Shown here: piece by piece, positions 26,805 to 34,551 of the stretch
How positions within the stretch are numbered: the stretch's first letter is position 1
How the letters are laid out: each line of letters begins with the position of its first letter
The notes under the pieces: generated by a model
Database searches by the model: none
The model's input: only the letters and a program-made list of their open reading frames with translations
What the model was told of the DNA's origin: nothing
Program-made: the position numbers and the translations under genes
Source of the DNA: Pseudomonadota bacterium
GTDB taxonomy: Bacteria; Desulfobacterota; Binatia; UBA9968
Length of the DNA stretch: 44,572 bases
Assembly (NCBI GenBank): GCA_021324155.1
Contig: JAJPJQ010000035.1
Location: 1 to 44,572 of the forward strand
Reading direction: 5' to 3'

Positions 26805-27881
26805 TCACGAATTCACGTCCTGCTGGAACCATTCGAGCGGCAGCGGCCGGCCGGCGCCGCGCTCGGCGGCGAGATCGTAGATCAGCTTCGCCATCGCCGC
26901 GAACTGGATGCCGTACCCCGGCCCGCCGTCGTGGCCCCAGCCGTGGCCGCCGTTGGCGAAAATCGTGATCTCGTCGTCGCTGTTGCGGCCGGGATCCTTG
27001 CCCGAGACGAGGTCGGCGATCTCCGGCGCGTCTTTGAGCAGCTCGTTATGCGGCGGAATGTCGAGCGGGTCTTCTTCCGGACCGCGGTTGAGCGAATAGT
27101 CGCGGCCGTGCAGCCGGTTGAAGATGACGATGCGGTCGGCGCGGCGGTAGCAGTCGAGGTCGAACTCGTAGGGCAGCACGCCGGTCAAGTGCATCCCCTT
27201 CTCGATCCACGCGCCTTTGCACACCGCCTCGCGCGCGTTCGTCGCCGCCACGACCATGTCGGCGCCGCGCACGGCTTCTTCGGCGGTGCCGCAGTCGCGA
27301 ATCTCCATATCCTTATATATGCCGCGCATGCGGCGCACGAAATTATCCCGGTTCGCCGCGTTGCGGCTGAAGACGCTCACGGTCTCGATCGGCCGCACGA
27401 AGCGCATCGCCTCGATCGCGGCGGTCGCCTGCCACCCCGAGCCGATCAGCGCCATGACGCGGGTATCCTTCTTCGCCATCGTGCGCGCGGCGATCGCGTT
27501 GGTCGCCTGCACGCGCATTTTTTGCAGATAGCCGTCGTGGATAACGGCCAAAAGATCGCCGCTATGGATGTCGTAGAGCAGATCGAGCGAGCAGTTGAGC
27601 GCGCCGTGAAAATAATTCACGCGCGTGGGATCGACGCGCGGGTCGGGGCGGCTGTGCGTGACGATGCGGATGCTATAGACGCCCTGCCGCGACAGGATGC
27701 CTTCGTGCGTATTCGCGAGAAAGCGCCCGTCGCGCGTCGGCGAAAAAGTGAAAGTCCGCGGGCGGTTCGCGGTCTCGCCACGGTCGAGCTCGAGATAGGC
27801 GCGGTCGAGCGCCTTGACGGTCGCCTCCATCGTAAGAAGCTTCTCGACGTCGGCATTGTTTAAAAGGAGGACGGAGGACAT
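26805..27881 (-). CDS. Ornithine cyclodeaminase/mu-crystallin family protein of cluster A
   Basis: 358 residues. The NAD(P)-binding Rossmann motif is VMALIGSGWQATAAIEAM, and the N-terminal NNADVEKLLTMEATVKALDRAYLEL and VVAATNAREAVCKGAWIEKG fit the OCD/mu-crystallin/alanine dehydrogenase family. By eye the position of the catalytic Lys in characterised members appears to be Arg here (SIRIVTHS); the substrate-contact Arg seems kept (KMRVQATNA). It may therefore be a reductase or dehydrogenase on an imino or keto acid, not a cyclodeaminase. First gene of cluster A. GAGG precedes the ATG. Confidence 0.85.
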   Translation of the reverse strand: MSSVLLLNNADVEKLLTMEATVKALDRAYLELDRGETANRPRTFTFSPTRDGRFLANTHEGILSRQGVYSIRIVTHSRPDPRVDPTRVNYFHGALNCSLDLLYDIHSGDLLAVIHDGYLQKMRVQATNAIAARTMAKKDTRVMALIGSGWQATAAIEAMRFVRPIETVSVFSRNAANRDNFVRRMRGIYKDMEIRDCGTAEEAVRGADMVVAATNAREAVCKGAWIEKGMHLTGVLPYEFDLDCYRRADRIVIFNRLHGRDYSLNRGPEEDPLDIPPHNELLKDAPEIADLVSGKDPGRNSDDEITIFANGGHGWGHDGGPGYGIQFAAMAKLIYDLAAERGAGRPLPLEWFQQDVNS

Positions 27882-27920
27882 CTTTAAACCTCGTTGACGT
27901 AGCTTATACGGCGAAGCAGC

Positions 27921-27966
27921 GGATAAAAAAAGGCCCGGGCTCGGAGAGCCCGGACCTTTTTTATCC
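27921..27966. terminator. Strong long-stem terminator of the 28000-28488 gene
   Basis: 27921-27942 pairs with 27946-27966 almost perfectly (about 20 bp, 3-nt loop), with a GCCCGGGCTC core and an A/T-rich base. The minus strand gives a T run after the GC core, so it ends the leftward gene. It also works in the other direction. Confidence 0.8.
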
Positions 27967-27999
27967 GTAGTAAATGTCGGGGTCCTTTCGCGAGGGCGC

Positions 28000-28488
28000 T
28001 TACTTTTTCACCACTCTCGCCCTCAGCGTGCCGCTGAAGAGGGCGCCGTCAGGGCAGGAAATATGATTTGCCTGCAAGGTGATGTTGAGCGGCTTGTCGT
28101 AGAAATCTCCCGGCGAGTCGGCCTCGGCTTGGTCAATGTCGAGCCACCACACGCCCGAATTGGAGTTCGACGCATTGAACGCGTCGCTGGTCGGGACGAT
28201 ATAAGCCGCCACCAAATTCGCCGCGAAAAAATTCACGATCGGTGCCATCGGGACATGGCCCGTGCAGCCGAAGACCTGCCCGTGCCCTTCGATTTCCAAC
28301 ACGGTGCCGCGCTTGGCCTTGAGAATCGTTCCGTGAAGCTCGGCGATGCTGCCAGCGAACGTGACGTTGCCGGAGGTATAGACATTCGCCACGCCCGGCG
28401 AAGTCGTCGTCGTGAAATCCGCGGCCCGAGCCGCCGCCGCGCCGAAACAAAGCAACAAGAATGCTGCAAGAACCCAAAACGTCTTCAT
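28000..28488 (-). CDS. Secreted protein of unknown function
   Basis: 162 residues. ATG at 28488 is preceded by GGAGG with good spacing and gives a signal peptide cleaved after AAAARA (about residue 22). The mature part is beta-rich (TTTTSPGVANVYTSGNVTFAG, then LEIEGHGQVFGCTGH) with two Cys that could form a disulfide (C in FGCTGH and in ISCPDG). It ends SGTLRARVVKK. No family recognised; a periplasmic or extracellular all-beta protein is the best description. It is followed by a strong terminator and is monocistronic. Confidence 0.7.
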   Translation of the reverse strand: MKTFWVLAAFLLLCFGAAAARAADFTTTTSPGVANVYTSGNVTFAGSIAELHGTILKAKRGTVLEIEGHGQVFGCTGHVPMAPIVNFFAANLVAAYIVPTSDAFNASNSNSGVWWLDIDQAEADSPGDFYDKPLNITLQANHISCPDGALFSGTLRARVVKK

Positions 28489-28544
28489 CGAACAGCCTCC
28501 TAGTCGTCCGCGTAAACGGATATCTGCGGGGTTTACCAAGGGTG

Positions 28545-28579
28545 GGCGGCGCTGTCAATGAAAAGATTGTTGCGCCGCC
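28545..28579. repeat. Perfect 8-bp inverted repeat in an intergenic region
   Basis: GGCGGCGC (28545-28552) and GCGCCGCC (28572-28579) enclose a nested CAAT/ATTG stem. No T run follows on the minus strand, so it is a hairpin of unclear role between two leftward units. Confidence 0.45.
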
Positions 28580-28701
28580 ACTTTTACATGTCGGCAAGTT
28601 GAAAGAAATTCGCAGGTCTGAGCGGCGCTTAGCAGACGGACGGCAGGACAGCAGGCACGATGCCAAGTCTCTTGTAACGTGCTTGAGATTGAAATCAGCC
28701 G

Positions 28702-28938
28702 CTAGACTCGGCGGGGCTGAAGCTTATTATCGCCGGTCGGCTTGCGCGAAGCGGCGCGGGTGAGAATCAAATTCAAAAGGATGCCGACGCCGGCGCCGGC
28801 GACTCCGCCGACGATCGGCGCCGCGATGCTGCCAACGGCGATCCCGAGTCCCACGACGGAACCGAGCGCGGCGCCGCCGGCTGCGGCCGTCGCGGCATTT
28901 GCGCCGTTGCCCGCGTGATGTTCGTTTTGCGCGCTCAT
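28702..28938 (-). CDS. Small glycine-zipper-like membrane protein
   Basis: 78 residues from ATG 28938. After a polar start (MSAQNEHHAGNGANA) the sequence is a run of Ala/Gly/Val with GxxxG spacing (AAGGAALGSVVGLGIAVGSI, then IVGGVAGAGVGILLNLI), typical of glycine-zipper membrane helices. A short basic tail follows. The ATG overlaps the stop of the upstream membrane-protein gene (ATGA), so the two are co-translated. Function unknown. Confidence 0.7.
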   Translation of the reverse strand: MSAQNEHHAGNGANAATAAAGGAALGSVVGLGIAVGSIAAPIVGGVAGAGVGILLNLILTRAASRKPTGDNKLQPRRV

Positions 28939-29366
28939 CGGTGTTTCCCTTTTCGATAGCCAGTATAACACAGCCAGATCGAGATCAATAGGAGCGCGAG
29001 CGTAACGATGTAGACCGGCGCCCCGGGAGTGAAAGTGGGGTCATGGCGCCAGATCACCATGAAGCTCGCGTAAAGGGTGACGGCCATGGCGTTCAAGATC
29101 AAGCCGACGCCGAGCGCCGGATGCTCGCCGAGCTTCGCCCAAAATTCATTGAACGTCGAGCCGATCAGCGTGAGGCTGTAAAACGTCAGAGCCCATGGCG
29201 TCACATCGACGGCGATCTCGAGCCTCGGCGTAAACCTCGGATTGCCGGTCGCCCACGCGCCGACTACGACGAGCGAAATAATCACCGGGCCGAGCAGCGG
29301 AATGATCACCTGCCAAACGAACCAGGCTTTATCGAGGCTCTTCAAAAATTTCGTCAGCGGTGCCAC
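28935..29366 (-). CDS. Four-helix membrane protein of unknown function
   Basis: 143 residues, GTG start at 29366. Hydrophobic segments lie at about residues 20-42, 58-75, 84-104 and 118-135, separated by short loops; the C-terminus is basic (YTGYRKGKHR). No family recognised. It overlaps the downstream glycine-zipper gene by 4 nt, so the pair forms a small membrane-protein operon. Confidence 0.65.
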   Translation of the reverse strand: MAPLTKFLKSLDKAWFVWQVIIPLLGPVIISLVVVGAWATGNPRFTPRLEIAVDVTPWALTFYSLTLIGSTFNEFWAKLGEHPALGVGLILNAMAVTLYASFMVIWRHDPTFTPGAPVYIVTLALLLISIWLCYTGYRKGKHR

Positions 29367-29516
29367 GGCGAGTTTCTCTGAGGCGCGAATGCCGCCGCAA
29401 TATCCGTCAGCCCATACATTTTGTCAATATAGGACCGACCGGCATTCGCGAGCGCAGCGAAGCGAGGAAGATAAAGGCGTGCGCGGGAGTCTGTAGCATC
29501 ATGACAGCGCCGGGGG

Positions 29517-29795
29517 TCATTTAGCCGCCCGATTCCGCGGCACCTTGACCAGCTCGTATCCCCTCGCCTCCATGCAGCGGTTCCACAGCCGCTGCGAATC
29601 GTCGCGCTCGGCCATGCTCGTGCCGACGTCGTTCATCTCGTTCGTAAGCTCGGCAAAACCCGTGCGCGGCTCCGTCTCGCACGCGGCGCTGTCTTTCTTA
29701 TATTGCGCCGCCGTCGCGCCCTCCGGCCATTTGAGTTGATACGTATACGCGCCGCAGGCGGCAAGGAGAAGGCAGAGGAGGAGAAGCGGTTTCAT
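29517..29795 (-). CDS. Small lipoprotein of unknown function
   Basis: 92 residues with a classic lipobox, MKPLLLLCLLLAAC, lipidation predicted on Cys14. The mature part is charged (WPEGATAAQYKKDSAACETE) with two further Cys and a C-terminal RLWNRCMEARGYELVKVP segment. That Cys-M-x-A-x-GY ending is common among small outer-membrane-associated lipoproteins. GGGAAG precedes the ATG. Single-gene unit. Confidence 0.75.
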   Translation of the reverse strand: MKPLLLLCLLLAACGAYTYQLKWPEGATAAQYKKDSAACETEPRTGFAELTNEMNDVGTSMAERDDSQRLWNRCMEARGYELVKVPRNRAAK

Positions 29796-29948
29796 CTTCC
29801 CGTCTGTTAACGCAAGAAGATGGGAGAGTTCAAGTAAGGCACTTAGTCGAGCTTGACGGAAGCTTACGCAGCAAATAGGCTGCGCACAATACGATTGATT
29901 GATGAGTCCGAAAGTAGCTACTGATCGTAAGACTTCTTTGAGCGCAGC

Positions 29949-30755
29949 GTGAGCGGAACGTTCTTAATTCTTCTCATGGGCTTTCTTTCATTTCTCTTCA
30001 GTTCTTGCTCCAAAACCCCTTCCACGCCTCCCAAAGGTGTGCTCGGCCCGAGTCCTTGGGGTTTCCATGACCGGTCCTTCGTGATTGGTGACAACAGCTA
30101 TCGGTTCACTGAGACCGCCTCAGGCGGCAAACTCGATGGACTTATTTCTCTCCAAGACGCAAAGGGCATGACTTTGCTCGTTTTGGATTTTTACTGTTAC
30201 CTTCGAATACTCGAAGATGGCACAGTTATGTTGTGGAGAGAGGCAGGCGAGAAGTCAGCGAGGCGTATCGTGTTCGACAACTTCTCTCTTTCATCACTAC
30301 GTCCATTGTCCGACCCGCTCGTAACCGCTGCCAACATGCGCGAGGAGAAAGTTGGACTTGCATCCTTACCTGTGTCGCAGCATTGGGAGCTATCTCCCTA
30401 CTTGGTGGCGGGAGGACACTCAATATCAATACCATTTGATTGGTCGCGCTTCGAAGAAACGCTCGTGCTGGCGGACCATGCTGATACGGGTAATCCCGAC
30501 AAAATGGCGCGGGCGATCTTTGCGTTCAATTGGACCGAGCGAAAGGTGGAAGTTTTTCCACAGGATTGGTTCAATAACGGTAAATACGATTTCGGTTACC
30601 AGTGGATCACGCGTGTTGAACGACGCAGTGACGGGAGTATTACTGGACAAGGCATCCGGCTCGGAAGATTTGAGCTTGATGAGACGAATCGTCGAGTCAA
30701 GAAGTGGGTGATTGAAGATCGTTTCTATGGTTTCAGTGACGATGCGGCGAATTAA
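29949..30755 (+). CDS. Lipoprotein of unknown function with unusual base composition
   Basis: 268 residues from GTG 29949 (or 259 from ATG 29976; no ribosome site decides). The signal ends at a lipobox-like LFSSC, then a Pro/Lys-rich linker (SKTPSTPPKG) and a beta-rich body with WREAGEKSAR, SIPFDWSRFEETLVLADH and TERKVEVFPQDWFNNGKYDF. No family recognised. The gene is visibly more AT-rich and uses T-ending codons more than its neighbours, and it sits on the plus strand among minus-strand genes; both hint at recent acquisition. Confidence 0.65.
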   Translation: MSGTFLILLMGFLSFLFSSCSKTPSTPPKGVLGPSPWGFHDRSFVIGDNSYRFTETASGGKLDGLISLQDAKGMTLLVLDFYCYLRILEDGTVMLWREAGEKSARRIVFDNFSLSSLRPLSDPLVTAANMREEKVGLASLPVSQHWELSPYLVAGGHSISIPFDWSRFEETLVLADHADTGNPDKMARAIFAFNWTERKVEVFPQDWFNNGKYDFGYQWITRVERRSDGSITGQGIRLGRFELDETNRRVKKWVIEDRFYGFSDDAAN

Positions 30756-30869
30756 CTTGGGATGAAGTCTTCTAAGAAAAGCAGCTGAACTTTTTTCCCA
30801 AGCATCCGCACCTTGCACGCCGTGGTGTTTGTGATACTGCCTGCGTTATATCCTTTTTAGGAGGTCGGC

Positions 30870-31448
30870 ATGGCAGAGAACATTTCCATCCATCCGAAGA
30901 TCGATTCCGGCATTCAGCCCGCGGCGAAGAACTTCACCGGCGGCGTCCTCGTCTGCAAATGCGCGACAGAGCCGGTGGAGGTCGCCGTCAAGACGCAGTC
31001 CGCGCACAACCACGCCTGCGGCTGCACCAAGTGCTGGAAGCCGAAAGGCGCGTTGTTTTCAATGGTGGCGGTCGTGCCGCGCGACAAGCTGAGCGTCACC
31101 GCGAATGCGAATAAGCTCGCGGTGGTGGATTCCAACGCGGCGATTCAACGGCATGCCTGCAAAGCCTGCGGCGCGCATATGTACGGCCGCATCGAGAATC
31201 CCAAGCATCCCTTCTACGGCCTCGACTTCATCCATACCGAGCTGTCGCCGCAGTCCGGCTGGTCGCCGCCGGAATTCGCCGCCTTCGTATCGTCGATCAT
31301 CGAGAGCGGCACGAATCCGGCGCAAATGGGCGCCGTGCGCGCGCGCCTGCGCGAGCTCGGGCTCGAGCCGTACGATTGCCTGTCGCCGGCGCTTATGGAT
31401 TTCATCGCGACGCACGCCGCGAAAGCTTCCGGCGTATTGCGGGCGTAG
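30870..31448 (+). CDS. gfa: S-(hydroxymethyl)glutathione synthase (glutathione-dependent formaldehyde-activating enzyme)
   Basis: 192 residues, start ATG preceded by AGGAGG. It matches the Paracoccus-type Gfa along its whole length. The zinc Cys are C29 and C31 (CKC), C50, C52 and C55 (CGCTKC), and C97 and C100 (CKAC), plus [37 protein letters not shown] and [12 protein letters not shown]. It speeds formaldehyde addition to glutathione, feeding S-hydroxymethylglutathione dehydrogenase. That partner and esterase FghA are not in this window. Likely protects against formaldehyde from demethylation. Confidence 0.93.
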   Translation: MAENISIHPKIDSGIQPAAKNFTGGVLVCKCATEPVEVAVKTQSAHNHACGCTKCWKPKGALFSMVAVVPRDKLSVTANANKLAVVDSNAAIQRHACKACGAHMYGRIENPKHPFYGLDFIHTELSPQSGWSPPEFAAFVSSIIESGTNPAQMGAVRARLRELGLEPYDCLSPALMDFIATHAAKASGVLRA

Positions 31449-31507
31449 AGCCGCGGCCGGATCGGATCAGCCGAGGCCCACAAGTAGCGGCTAGACGGAA
31501 ATGCGAA

Positions 31508-32146
31508 TTATTTCGCGGAAACCAGGGTCGGCTTGAGGGATCGATACTCATGAGCCGACTCCTGCAGCACCATCCAGGCCGTCCGGAGAAATAGCCAGGC
31601 GATCACCGCGCCGACCAGCACGTCGGGCCAGAAAGAATGGAAATAGGCTACGCCCGCAGCCGCCGCCAAGACGGCGGCATTCGCGATGATATCATTGCGC
31701 GAACACAGCCACGTGGAGCGCATGTTCACATCATCCGAGCGATGACGCCACAAAAGCAAAAAACAGATTCCGTTTCCCGACAACACCAGCAGTCCGACAA
31801 TGCCCATCGTCTCCGCGCCGGGCACCACTCCGGCGACAAGCTTGGACGCCGCCTCAACCAACACTCCTAGGCCGAAGACCGCCATGAGAAGACCTTTGAC
31901 AAACGCAGCCTTCGCCTTCCATTCGGCGCTGCGCCATAGAACGTAAAGGCTAAAAGTGTAGACCAGCGAATCGCCCAGCATGTCGAGCGAGTCGGCGAGG
32001 AGCGCGGTCGAATGCGCGACCAACCCGGCCGTCGCCTCGACGACGAAGAGAGCCGCGTTGATAGCCAGCACAATCACGAGAACGTTTCGGTGGTCGGCTC
32101 GAAAGGTGCTTATTTCTTCCGCTTTGTGCTCGCAGCAATCGTCCAT
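31508..32146 (-). CDS. Cation diffusion facilitator-like transporter lacking the C-terminal domain
   Basis: 212 residues. ATG at 32146 gives MDDCCEHKAEE, a Cys/His-containing N-terminus, then six membrane helices. Helix 2 has H45-STALLAD-SLDMLGDS, matching the CDF metal site region. Helix 5 has SRNDIIANAAV in place of the canonical H-x3-D, and the cytoplasmic C-terminal domain is missing. Short CDF-like cation transporters with this N-D-x-x-x-N variation are known. Metal specificity (Zn, Co, Fe or Mn) is not inferable. Monocistronic on the minus strand. Confidence 0.78.
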   Translation of the reverse strand: MDDCCEHKAEEISTFRADHRNVLVIVLAINAALFVVEATAGLVAHSTALLADSLDMLGDSLVYTFSLYVLWRSAEWKAKAAFVKGLLMAVFGLGVLVEAASKLVAGVVPGAETMGIVGLLVLSGNGICFLLLWRHRSDDVNMRSTWLCSRNDIIANAAVLAAAAGVAYFHSFWPDVLVGAVIAWLFLRTAWMVLQESAHEYRSLKPTLVSAK

Positions 32147-32286
32147 CGAGTCATATTTTATCAAAGCGCTCGCCGCGGCGCCAGCAGAGCCGCCGGTGAA
32201 CAGCGGCAGCGGAGCGTCCGAGCGCGCAAGGGCGGCAGCTGAACAGGTCAACAGGAAGAAAATTCACGCGCAGATCGAGGAATCTA

Positions 32287-32718
32287 TTACTGCAAGGCGT
32301 GACCCTGAATCTCAGACAGCTTCGCGAATGAGCTGAGAATTAATTTTATGTCGTCGTCGCGGTTCACGAGGCAAAATCTTACGAGGCCGTTCAGGATCGC
32401 GGCGATATAAATTCCAGGCTCCAAAACTTTTGCGAATCGCTGTAACGTCGAAGCGGCAGGAAGGGCGTCGAGTTTTCCGAGCAACTGGACCGCCTCGCTA
32501 TCACTAATGCGATCGTCGGGTGTGCCGACCCGGCGAAAAACGATCCCGCACGTGCCGCAGGGACATGCGTACTCGAAAACCCGCTTGCCGCCGATCGTGA
32601 TGTGACAGTACCACCGAGAAGTGTCCTTCTCATATTCAGGACCGCTGGTGCGCCACGGCTCGAACGCCACCAGACCTTCGCCGCCTGGATTCGGAAACTC
32701 AAACAGCTCCATCGGCAT
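32287..32718 (-). CDS. CxC-x2-C protein ending cluster B, unknown function
   Basis: 143 residues; ATG at 32718 (or 32712) lies 7 nt after the stop of the upstream dihydroxyphthalate-decarboxylase-like gene. It contains YACPCGTCGIVFRR, three close Cys able to bind zinc or iron, after a beta-rich YCHITIGGKRVFE segment. The C-terminal half is helical (EAVQLLGKLDALPAASTLQR). No family recognised. It ends cluster B and could be an accessory or regulatory protein. Confidence 0.6.
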   Translation of the reverse strand: MPMELFEFPNPGGEGLVAFEPWRTSGPEYEKDTSRWYCHITIGGKRVFEYACPCGTCGIVFRRVGTPDDRISDSEAVQLLGKLDALPAASTLQRFAKVLEPGIYIAAILNGLVRFCLVNRDDDIKLILSSFAKLSEIQGHALQ

Positions 32719-32725
32719 TCCGTCT

Positions 32726-33682
32726 TTATGTCTTCCGCGTATTCTCCGTGAACAGCCCGTCCACATCGAGGCCCTTCGGCGCGAGGTGCTGCTCCTTGGC
32801 GAACTCGACCATGGTCTCGACGTCGTGGCGGTTCGCCTTGAGTCCCTGGACGAACGGGTCGCGGCCGAAGAACGCGCGCTCCTCCTCGACGTAGGCGCGC
32901 GCGAAGGCGAAGCTCAGCCGGTGCGGCTGCTGCATGAAGTCGTTGTAAATATTCTTCGCCTTGCAGAACGCCTCGTAGAGGCTAGTCGCCACCCACGGAT
33001 CGCGGTCGAGAATCTCCTTTTTGACGACGATCGGATGCATGATGGGAAAAATTTTCGTTTCTTGGTAATAGCGCTTCTCTTCGCTCGCGTAATCCGGGAA
33101 GAGGCGCTCGACCGGGCTTTTGCCCGCGAGCCAGCCGCGCGGCAGATCGGGCTCGACCTCGGCGTCGATCTCGCCGGCGGCGAGCAAATCTTCTAGCCTG
33201 CGCCCGTTCGCGTGCTCGACCTTGATATCGGGCGGCAGCTTGGAGCCGACGAGCTCGCGGTTGACGCACACCCAGGTGACGCCGTCGAGCGGCAGGCCGT
33301 AGTTGTGCATCAGCATGCCCTTCACCATGAAGGCGAGCGTGTTCTCGTAGGTGCGGATGCCGAAGCGCCGCCCGCGGAGATCGGCGGGCTTGTGAAATCC
33401 CGCGCCGGCGCGGACGAAGCAGAACTTGTGGCCGAACATGCGCCGGCTGAAAAACGGGATCGCCTGGAACCAATCGACGCCGTGGCCGCGCGCGGCGAGA
33501 TACGAGCACATCGAGAACTCGCACGCGTCGTACTCGCCGTAGTTGTAGAAGCGCTCGTGGCGGATGCCGCTCTCGACCGTGACGAGGTTGAGGTCGATGC
33601 CCTCGGGCTCGACCGTGCCGTCGCGCAGCGGCTGGAGATAATCGTATTTATCGAACGCCAGCGTGAGCTTGAGACGCGCCAT
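32726..33682 (-). CDS. 4,5-dihydroxyphthalate decarboxylase (Pht5)-like protein
   Basis: 318 residues, no signal peptide. It follows the Pht5-like pattern: LTLAFDKYDYLQPLRDGTVEPEGIDLNLV, then DACEFSMCSYLAARG, WFQAIPFFSRRMFGHKFCFVR, LRGRRFGIRTYENTLAF, VNRELVGSKLP, LFPDYASEEKRYYQETKIFPIMH and NIYNDFMQQPHRL. The family has a periplasmic-binding-protein fold but includes cytoplasmic decarboxylases of 4,5-dihydroxyphthalate. Whether this member is a decarboxylase or a cytoplasmic binding protein cannot be told; lack of a signal peptide favours a cytoplasmic role. AAGGGAAG precedes the ATG. Confidence 0.82.
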   Translation of the reverse strand: MARLKLTLAFDKYDYLQPLRDGTVEPEGIDLNLVTVESGIRHERFYNYGEYDACEFSMCSYLAARGHGVDWFQAIPFFSRRMFGHKFCFVRAGAGFHKPADLRGRRFGIRTYENTLAFMVKGMLMHNYGLPLDGVTWVCVNRELVGSKLPPDIKVEHANGRRLEDLLAAGEIDAEVEPDLPRGWLAGKSPVERLFPDYASEEKRYYQETKIFPIMHPIVVKKEILDRDPWVATSLYEAFCKAKNIYNDFMQQPHRLSFAFARAYVEEERAFFGRDPFVQGLKANRHDVETMVEFAKEQHLAPKGLDVDGLFTENTRKT

Positions 33683-33725
33683 ACTTCCCTTCTTTCTTTT
33701 CCCGACCGTGTTCCGATTGAAAAAG

Positions 33726-34520
33726 TTATGCGGCTTTTTCCCATTTGTCGATATCGACTTCCCAGCCTTTCGTCTGCGAGAGGTCGAGCGCGTTGCCTTC
33801 GATGTCGCGGAAGCGCAGCTCCGCGTAGATCCGATTGGAGGGCCGGCGCTCGATTTTCAGCACGGTCGCCAGCTCCGCCATCGTGGCTTCCATATTTTGC
33901 ACCAGAAAGCCGATGTGGTTGATGCCGAATCTCGCCTCGTGGCCCTCGACCGGACTGTAAAACGGATGAATCGCGAGATTGGTAAAGCCGTCGCCGCCGA
34001 AGCGATTGCCGAGGCCCTGCGTGCGGCGCACGTCGCTGGTCGGCAATTCGTGGACGCCGAGCACGCGGCGGTAGAACTGCAGCATCGTCTCGGGATCGAG
34101 CGCGTTGTAAGCGACGTGGCGCACGCGCGGAAATCGCTTCTCGGCCTTCGCGTCGACGCCGAAGCCGTCTTCGGAGAGCGCAATCGGATGGCACTCGGGA
34201 TCGTAAATGCGGATGCGGCCGTGATGGACATCCGCCGGCTCGTCGGCGACGACGCCGCGCGGATTGTATTCGAGGTAGCGCGCTTTGACTTCGTCGATGC
34301 TCTCGACCTGAAAGCCGACGTGATGGAGACCGGTCTCCGTGCCGGGCTCCATCAGCGACGGCCGCTTCTTCAGGAAAGTCAAATTATAAAATCCGTCCGT
34401 GATCGAAACGTCGCCGTCCGCCGACCGGCCGATCTCTTTCGTGCCGAGAAAGCGGTTGTAAAACGAAGCGATCTTCTCGGGGTCGTCGCTCAAGAACGCA
34501 ATGTAGCGCAGCGTCGGCAT
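33726..34520 (-). CDS. Two-domain VOC (glyoxalase/dioxygenase) family protein
   Basis: 264 residues; GGAGGAG precedes the ATG. Two vicinal-oxygen-chelate domains lie at about residues 3-125 and 131-255: LRYIAFLSDDPEKIASFYNRFLGTKE ... LHHVGFQVESIDEVKAR, and VRHVAYNALDPETMLQFYRRVLGVHE ... INHIGFLVQNMEATMAEL, with YAELRFRDIEGN at the end. Duplicated VOC modules in one chain are typical of extradiol ring-cleavage dioxygenases and glyoxalase-like isomerases. Candidate metal ligands are H in LHHVG, H in VRHVA and E in YAELRF. Third gene of cluster B. Confidence 0.85.
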   Translation of the reverse strand: MPTLRYIAFLSDDPEKIASFYNRFLGTKEIGRSADGDVSITDGFYNLTFLKKRPSLMEPGTETGLHHVGFQVESIDEVKARYLEYNPRGVVADEPADVHHGRIRIYDPECHPIALSEDGFGVDAKAEKRFPRVRHVAYNALDPETMLQFYRRVLGVHELPTSDVRRTQGLGNRFGGDGFTNLAIHPFYSPVEGHEARFGINHIGFLVQNMEATMAELATVLKIERRPSNRIYAELRFRDIEGNALDLSQTKGWEVDIDKWEKAA

Positions 34521-34551
34521 ATCGTCTCCTCCATGGGGTCAAATACCGCAG

